Assembly (NCBI GenBank): GCA_002633005.1
Contig: NMRA01000176.1
Span: 65,161-129,160, forward strand
DNA from: Phoronis australis
Lineage: Eukaryota > Phoronida > Phoronidae
Direction: 5' to 3'
DNA length: 64,000 nucleotides
Made by a program: the position numbers and the translations under genes. A model generated the notes under the pieces. The model was not told the origin of the DNA and searched no databases. It worked only from the letters and a program-made list of their open reading frames with translations. Positions 59,101 through 64,000 of the stretch are shown one piece after another; the first letter of the stretch is position 1, and the number at the start of each line of letters is the position of its first letter.

Positions 59101-62100
59101 CGCACTACAAGCAGAGTTGAAAAAAAATGTATTATAAACAAGTTGTGCACAAGGATACTCAATGTCTGAGACGTATTTCTTGACTATTAAATTACTAAGT
59201 GAAAAGGGAACTTCCAAACATTTGGAGTATATGAAACATTCAAACTCTAAAAAAACAATATGCATTGTAGCTGAATAAGTAGCAATTCTGATCAATAAAC
59301 CACTGTCAAATACGTAACTATGCAAAAATACCAGTTTGACAGAGCAAAAGGATATTTTTGATGTCATTAGTGTTGACCTGATGACCTATGACATCATCCA
59401 AGTAGTTCCAAAAGCATCAACATGAAGGAAACAGAGGTTTCTACAAGACAGCAAGTGCTCTTATACTTGATGGTTTTTAGAAAAAATATCACTGGAAGGT
59501 GAGTGATATTTTTTCTTACAGCCATCTCGTTCCTCATTACACGTTTAATAATGCCAGAACCATTTAACAACCTATGTAATAATGTGCCGACGGCTAATCA
59601 TAACGAAAACATTCTTATGTTTAAAACTGTACACTGAAAACGCACTTCATTCTTGAGGTTTCTGTGACCCAAACTGGAGAATGCGTTCACAACAGAACAT
59701 TTAATTACAGTTACAAGACAAAAGCAATCGAACAAAAAGTACAGTAAAGATCCTCCAGTTTGAAAAATTAATTGTCGTCCCAAATTCAAGAATTACGATC
59801 AACAGCAAACGATCATTCACCTTGACGTTACGCAACAATCGGGACGTCTGAAAACGATGCGTCATTGGCAACAACTTGTTCAACAGATAAGAGTTTGTTT
59901 TCACAAACACAAACACAGTGTTCGATATTTGAGAAAAAAGCCAAAATTGCCCATGTCCCAATCTCCAGAATCAAAAACATTTAATTTTAACATGAATTTC
60001 AGTGTCCCAAATTTTAGAAAGTGTTCCAAACTAAATAATTTTTACCACCGTTTTCCTGTCATGACTGAATTCTGTTGACAGCAAAATTTGCGGGCAACAA
60101 TTGCTATGGCAGCAAAATTCTAATTGGCCAATAGCTAAGCAGCCTTGCTAATTTTCCTCTTTGCTGCTTCATTATTAGTCATGATGAAAGATGACTCTGA
60201 CGATGAATTTGGCTTCAACACAGCCGACATAGTGGGTCATTTTGTCTGAATACTTTTAGGGTCTCTGGCTCACAACTAGTGTGGTCATTACTTTAGGATG
60301 GGGAAGGGAAGTCAATGGCCAGTCAGGTAACTGTTGTAAATAAATTGCCTTTGTTAGAAGAAATAATTCAAGTCCTAAAATAAGGCATCAAGTTATAAAT
60401 CATGCTTCCTAAGATTGCGCATTTAAATTGACCTTAGTGTGAAGCTGCGAATTTTCAGATATACCAAAGTTCACACAATCCTGTTTTAGAGAAGTTATCA
60501 ATGAACGGCATGGGATTTTATTGCAAATTGCAAGCAGACAAACGCATAGAAAGACACGCTTACGAGTAACAAGAAGACCTAGGATATTGATAGCGATATA
60601 CATCCTATATGAAGAACAGGATAATTCATTCAGTATAATACAAAACGTGCCACTCTGACTAAAGCTGGGAATGAAAATCAATAACATCATTCAGTCATTC
60701 CCTAGCAATCATTTCACAAACACACTGGCAACACATTTCATGCGATAAACAGTTTAGAATGCTTCTAATATGGAGCATTCAAGTGATGTATAGGACTGCA
60801 TATTAAAAAATTTCAGAAAAAAATTTCAAGAGCTTCAAATGTGAGGAGCAGGCCAGACGAAAGCTCTGACATCTTAGTTATAAAATGGCCGAGTTTGCAA
60901 CTTGAATGGTTCAATCATGTGTGAACACTCTCAGTTTTGGATCGCGACAGCAACATTTTTAAACAAACACAACAGCGTGTACTATCTCTAACAAATCGAA
61001 ATCTGGTATTTCACCAACTCAACAATTTAGCTTCACCACAGAAACTTCAAAAGCTCCGACTCACCAGCATCAGGGTTGCTAAGGTAACGTCTACGGAGAG
61101 CATATTGCCTTGACCCATACAGAGTCCCTAGGGCAAACATCGTCTTCCAGTTGGTATATCGAGAAGAAGATATGGACCTTGACGCCCGGTAGCTACGATA
61201 ACTGCGGTAGCTACGATAACTGCGGTAGCTACGATAACTGCGGTAGCTACGATAACTGCGGTAACCGCGGCCGTCACATTCCCCTGAAATACAGTAGATT
61301 GTATAAAAGTCAACTCCCCATGCAGAGAAACTAGGACAAGCCATTTCAAACTATGTCAAGCGGCGAATGCTCTCACTTAATTTAGTGACTTTCACAAAAA
61401 ACAGTCGTGAAATCACAAAAGTTAACACTTTATATTTTCTATGGTTACAATGTGGTTAAAATGACACCTATCATAGGTGTTAGTTTTCGCTTACTAAACA
61501 CCATTTCATTCTTGTTTGACCTGCTGATGTAGTGCTCAATACAAGGCTTTAAATAAGGGCTGTTCCAGTAAAATCTGTATGGGAGGGGGGAAGGCACCTT
61601 TTTTTCGCACCCACCACCCATATTTTTCATTTATTTCTTCAGCCTACCACCCGTAATTTTTTATAAGTTTGAAATGCAACCACCCGTAATTTTTTTTTTG
61701 TTCTTGCGGTTGACTGCACAGGCACTTGAGTTTATTTGTTCCTCCATCACCACTAACGTCATTCATTACTAAGAAAACATGTTTCTTATAAATGGTGATT
61801 AGCCATCGAGAAATTCGAGCACCTGTGGTTAAATGGTGTTATGGGCATGCCAATGAGGAGATCGGAAGGAGTGAAAAAGTCGGAGCTTTTTGCAAGTTGC
61901 ATTTCTGTTTCAGTTTTTGATTTTGTGCGGATTGTTTATAAAATTTACTAAAATTACCCACCATCAAACATTTATGGCCCAATGAAACAACAACGACCTG
62001 TAAATTTTTATTTTTTTGAAGTACGACCACCAGCCATTTTGAATTTAAATCAAACGCAACCACCCATAAATTTTTATTTCAGTTGCCTTCCCCCCCACAC

Positions 62101-62685
62101 AGATTTTGCTGGAACAGCCCTAAAGCTTTTAGTGTGTTATTATCATTTAATGACACTGATTCATCCATCATTAAAGAATGGCAGCCAATTTGGCACTGGG
62201 TGGCATTCTAATTTTTTCCTCGGATCACTAAAATAAGAGTCCAATAAAGATGTCGAGCTTTCATCGAAAATCTAGAAGAAACTCCGTTTAAGGTATTGAG
62301 AACAATGCCCCATCAATACATAGGATCCAACTCGTAACCTCTCGACAGTAAATCTAGTTATTCGATTAATAAGGCACTTGCCAAAGACAAAATTTGTTTT
62401 AAACAGTACAAAGACAGATCTAGGATGTCATAAGAGGTTCTTGACCACTGTTTTAGAAGGAAAATGCTCATGTAAGCCTAAAAACTGCATGCCAACAACT
62501 TCTTTTTTATCGTGTCTGTAAAGAGGGGGGCTGGGGGCCCTGAATCCACTTCACTCAAGCTATTTATTGTGTTAGCCATGAGTTTCTAAAGAAGAAATTG
62601 GTAAACAAAACATTGCCTTACCTACAATCCCCAAGAGAACAATGCAGGCCAAAATTTGAAACAGAATCTCTTTAAAGTTAGCCAT
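50795..62685 (-). CDS. Shisa/CYYR-like single-pass membrane protein, seven coding exons
   Basis: Minus-strand exons are 62685-62622, 61283-61065, 56240-56096, 54391-54240, 53848-53792, 53068-52868 and 50847-50795. All have GT-AG borders and exact phase agreement, giving 296 residues. Residues 1-22 are a signal peptide (MANFKEILFQILACIVLL). Exon 2 encodes an Arg-Ser-Tyr array of about eight units, then a basic segment. Exon 3 is a Cys-rich domain with YCCG and RCC (CP-x9-YCCG-x6-RCC), as in Shisa. Exon 4 is one membrane helix (AIIGFILLGLLVIG) followed by CSIACCYCCCCY, probably palmitoylated. Exons 5-7 form a Pro/Tyr-rich tail (QPGAPPYPTATPSYPQPAAG) ending in PPPSYDMVTK, a PPxY motif for WW domains. 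This layout fits the Shisa5/Scotin and CYYR1 clan, which act in receptor trafficking and ubiquitin-ligase binding. Exact orthology is not assigned and function is inferred. An acceptor at about 62726 implies a further noncoding 5' exon. Confidence 0.92.
51018..51396. repeat. long imperfect foldback (about 185-bp arms) in Shisa-like intron 6
   Basis: The left arm GAGAGCCTTTCGATGACG at 51059 pairs with CGTCATCGAAAGGCTCTC ending at 51353. Inner arms continue through CCGCCATCT/AGATGGCGG, GTATCTGCTAGTA/TACTAGCAGATAC and TACCACC/GGTGGTA around a loop near 51225. Weaker pairing continues outward to about 51018 and 51396. It could be a MITE-type foldback or a hairpin RNA source. Confidence 0.85.
53090..53130. 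repeat. (AAT)n microsatellite
   Basis: About ten AAT units in Shisa-like intron 5, close to the exon 6 acceptor. Confidence 0.9.
57038..58652 (-). mobile_element. modular repeat element, second large copy, 8-9 CTCF-like motifs
   Basis: Both ends carry the same 10-bp inverted repeat (ATGCGCCCAC and GTGGGCGCAT). Similarity to the 2414-3626 copy continues about 20 bases past the left end (CAACGCGGAG), so the true end may lie slightly outside. Cores such as GCCACTAGGAGGCGCC, GGCCACCAGGTGGC and GCCACTAGGGGGCACA occur near 57211, 57409, 57554, 57700, 57860, 58003, 58150, 58312 and 58459. The spacing is mostly 143-162 bp. Orientation is opposite to the left copy. It lies in Shisa-like intron 2. Confidence 0.78.
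58720..58829. repeat. tandem repeat, 36-bp unit, 3 copies
   Basis: The unit is GAAAGACACCAGCATAGCAG followed by CATACAACTTAA. It lies just beyond the modular element, in the same intron. Confidence 0.9.
59040..59104 (-). mobile_element. possible tRNA-derived SINE remnant
   Basis: On the minus strand GTGCCGTGGCTTAGCGGTAC resembles a tRNA A-box arm and AAACTCAAATCCC a degraded B-box. Too diverged to be a tRNA gene. Confidence 0.4.
59479..59516. repeat. 15-bp perfect inverted repeat, 8-base loop
   Basis: AGAAAAAATATCACT and AGTGATATTTTTTCT pair exactly around GGAAGGTG. It lies in Shisa-like intron 2. Confidence 0.85.
61194..61270. repeat. coding minisatellite in Shisa-like exon 2 (Arg-Ser-Tyr units)
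   Basis: An 18-base unit, GGTAGCTACGATAACTGC on the plus strand, repeats four times. It encodes alternating Arg-Ser-Tyr triplets in the secreted part of the Shisa-like protein. The repeats are identical, so length may be polymorphic. Confidence 0.93.
61557..62120. mobile_element. PIF/Harbinger-like MITE, copy 5, full length
   Basis: Ends are GGGCTGTTCCAGTAAAATCT and TTTTGCTGGAACAGCCC. A perfect TAA target duplication lies on both sides (61554-61556, 62121-62123). The interior matches copies 1 and 4. It sits in Shisa-like intron 1. Confidence 0.9.
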
Positions 62686-62726
62686 TCTGAATGCTGTCTG
62701 TATGTGGATAGTATCTTCCACACCTG

Positions 62727-64000
62727 CTGAAATGAGAGCGATAGAGGCATGAAGAAAGGCCAAAAAAAGAGTCAAATAAAGACATAAAGAAAGGCCAAAC
62801 AAAAGAGTCAAATAAAACTACTGGAGTTGATCGAATTCAGTTTAAACTTGTTGTACAATGTGATAGCATAACTGAGACAACACATACTTTCACTCAGCAT
62901 TGGCGTGAAAAACTAGTTTCTCAAAACATTGTCTGATAGTACAGTACATAAATCTTCACACAACCAGCTTCAGCAAAGGTACTAGTATTAGATTTGACAA
63001 GCCGAATTACCGGACTTTGCGAGAAACCATGGTAACAGGAATCAGTGGAGCGTCCAGCACTGATCTACTTATTTACATTTTTGATTGTTTCGACAGAAAA
63101 TTGTATAATTCTTTAGTTTGTCTCAATTACAAGCGAAAGAACCGTGGTGACATCCAACAAAGAAAGAAACAACAGAAATAGAATAGGTACATGACAGTTT
63201 GTTTAACACAAATGTATGAAATACAAAACTACAAGTACAGAATTACAATGCACCCTCTGTTTCCGTCATCATCATCCTCATTATTTTAGTTTGGGTCGAC
63301 TAAAATAGCCCAAGCCTCCAAAGCCAAAAACTTATAAGTAAGAGTTCACTTTGAAAGCCATAGTTGAAACCAAAACTTAAAGTTAAGTTTAGAAGCTAGA
63401 CCACATGGAATCCAAATTCATTGCCTGAGAGCCAGTTTTTATATTCTGCGCTAAGAATGGTCCAAAATGCACCAATTTAGGGGTATAAAGTTTAAGGAAA
63501 AAATGAAAATGATAAGTGAAATTGTGTCATTGGAAGTGCCAAATATAGAATTTAAGCTGTAATAGGCACCCCTTAAACAATGAACAAAGTCAGTTAACGC
63601 AAAAACTACCAGTAGCCAGCATTCTCATTAAACTATGTAGACAAAACCTGGGACAAGACAACAAGACAATGATGTTGACTACTAAAATTAACACCTACTT
63701 AGTCCTAATACAACCACATCTAGTAATACACATTGTAGTGCTAAACTGTGATGATGGAAATGAGTGCTGACTGGTAGCCAATTTTGTTTCAGTTTCAACC
63801 AAGATGACTATCAATGAAGATTATTTACAAAGGTTTCACTTTCAGTTCATACTTTGAAGAGAATGGATTTATATTAAAATGACTGATAGTGATAACAATG
63901 TAGGGAGGACAATCAAAAAGTAGGTCACCGTGCTCCATATTTGCCTCCGTGTAAAACCCACGTCGGTAAATTACCCGATTCCAGACTTCAAAGTTAACTA
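62727..64000. other. upstream region or 5' intron of the Shisa-like gene
   Basis: AT-rich DNA before the acceptor at about 62726. No coding exon or repeat recognised. Confidence 0.45.

Overview
The window is nuclear DNA of an invertebrate animal. It has spliced genes with GT-AG introns of 0.1 to about 6 kb, a standard genetic code, tRNA-derived SINEs, MITEs, minisatellites, and single-base or short N gaps typical of a draft assembly. A deuterostome such as a lancelet, hemichordate or echinoderm is my best guess from the gene set and repeat style, but the species is not resolved. The DNA is AT-rich by eye.

Layout, left to right. (1) 382-4404, plus strand: the last four coding exons of a RAB5 GTPase; its first exons lie before the window. 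(2) 4405-11500: RAB5 3'UTR and then intergenic DNA with a 96-bp tandem repeat, a foldback hairpin and SINEs. (3) 11534-35632, minus strand: TAF5, the WD40 scaffold subunit of TFIID, in 15 readable exons. One introns hosts an intronless RING/NHL (TRIM-like) gene on the opposite strand (22417-24081). (4) 35633-35820: a short shared promoter. RPL41 is divergent from TAF5 across it (35965-38093, plus, three coding exons). (5) 40236-42660, minus: a three-exon gene homologous to human C17orf98. (6) 50795-62685, minus: a seven-exon Shisa/CYYR-like single-pass membrane protein with an Arg-Ser-Tyr minisatellite in its ectodomain. The remaining DNA is introns, UTRs and repeats.

The genes are not an operon or pathway. 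They are housekeeping or cell-biology genes (endosome traffic, transcription initiation, ribosome) plus one likely ciliary/sperm gene, one membrane protein and one probable E3 ligase. The only clear regulatory coupling is the TAF5/RPL41 head-to-head promoter.

The most interesting structure is a repeat family near each end (2414-3626 and 57038-58652). It is made of about 8-9 modules spaced about 145 bp, and each module carries a sequence that resembles the CTCF core motif (CCASYAGRKGGC). Other points are a TAF5 exon duplicated in a way that forbids using both copies, a missing TAF5 exon, inverted near-identical MITE copies around the nested RING/NHL gene, and a roughly 370-bp foldback in a Shisa-like intron. 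All calls are by eye; no search was run.
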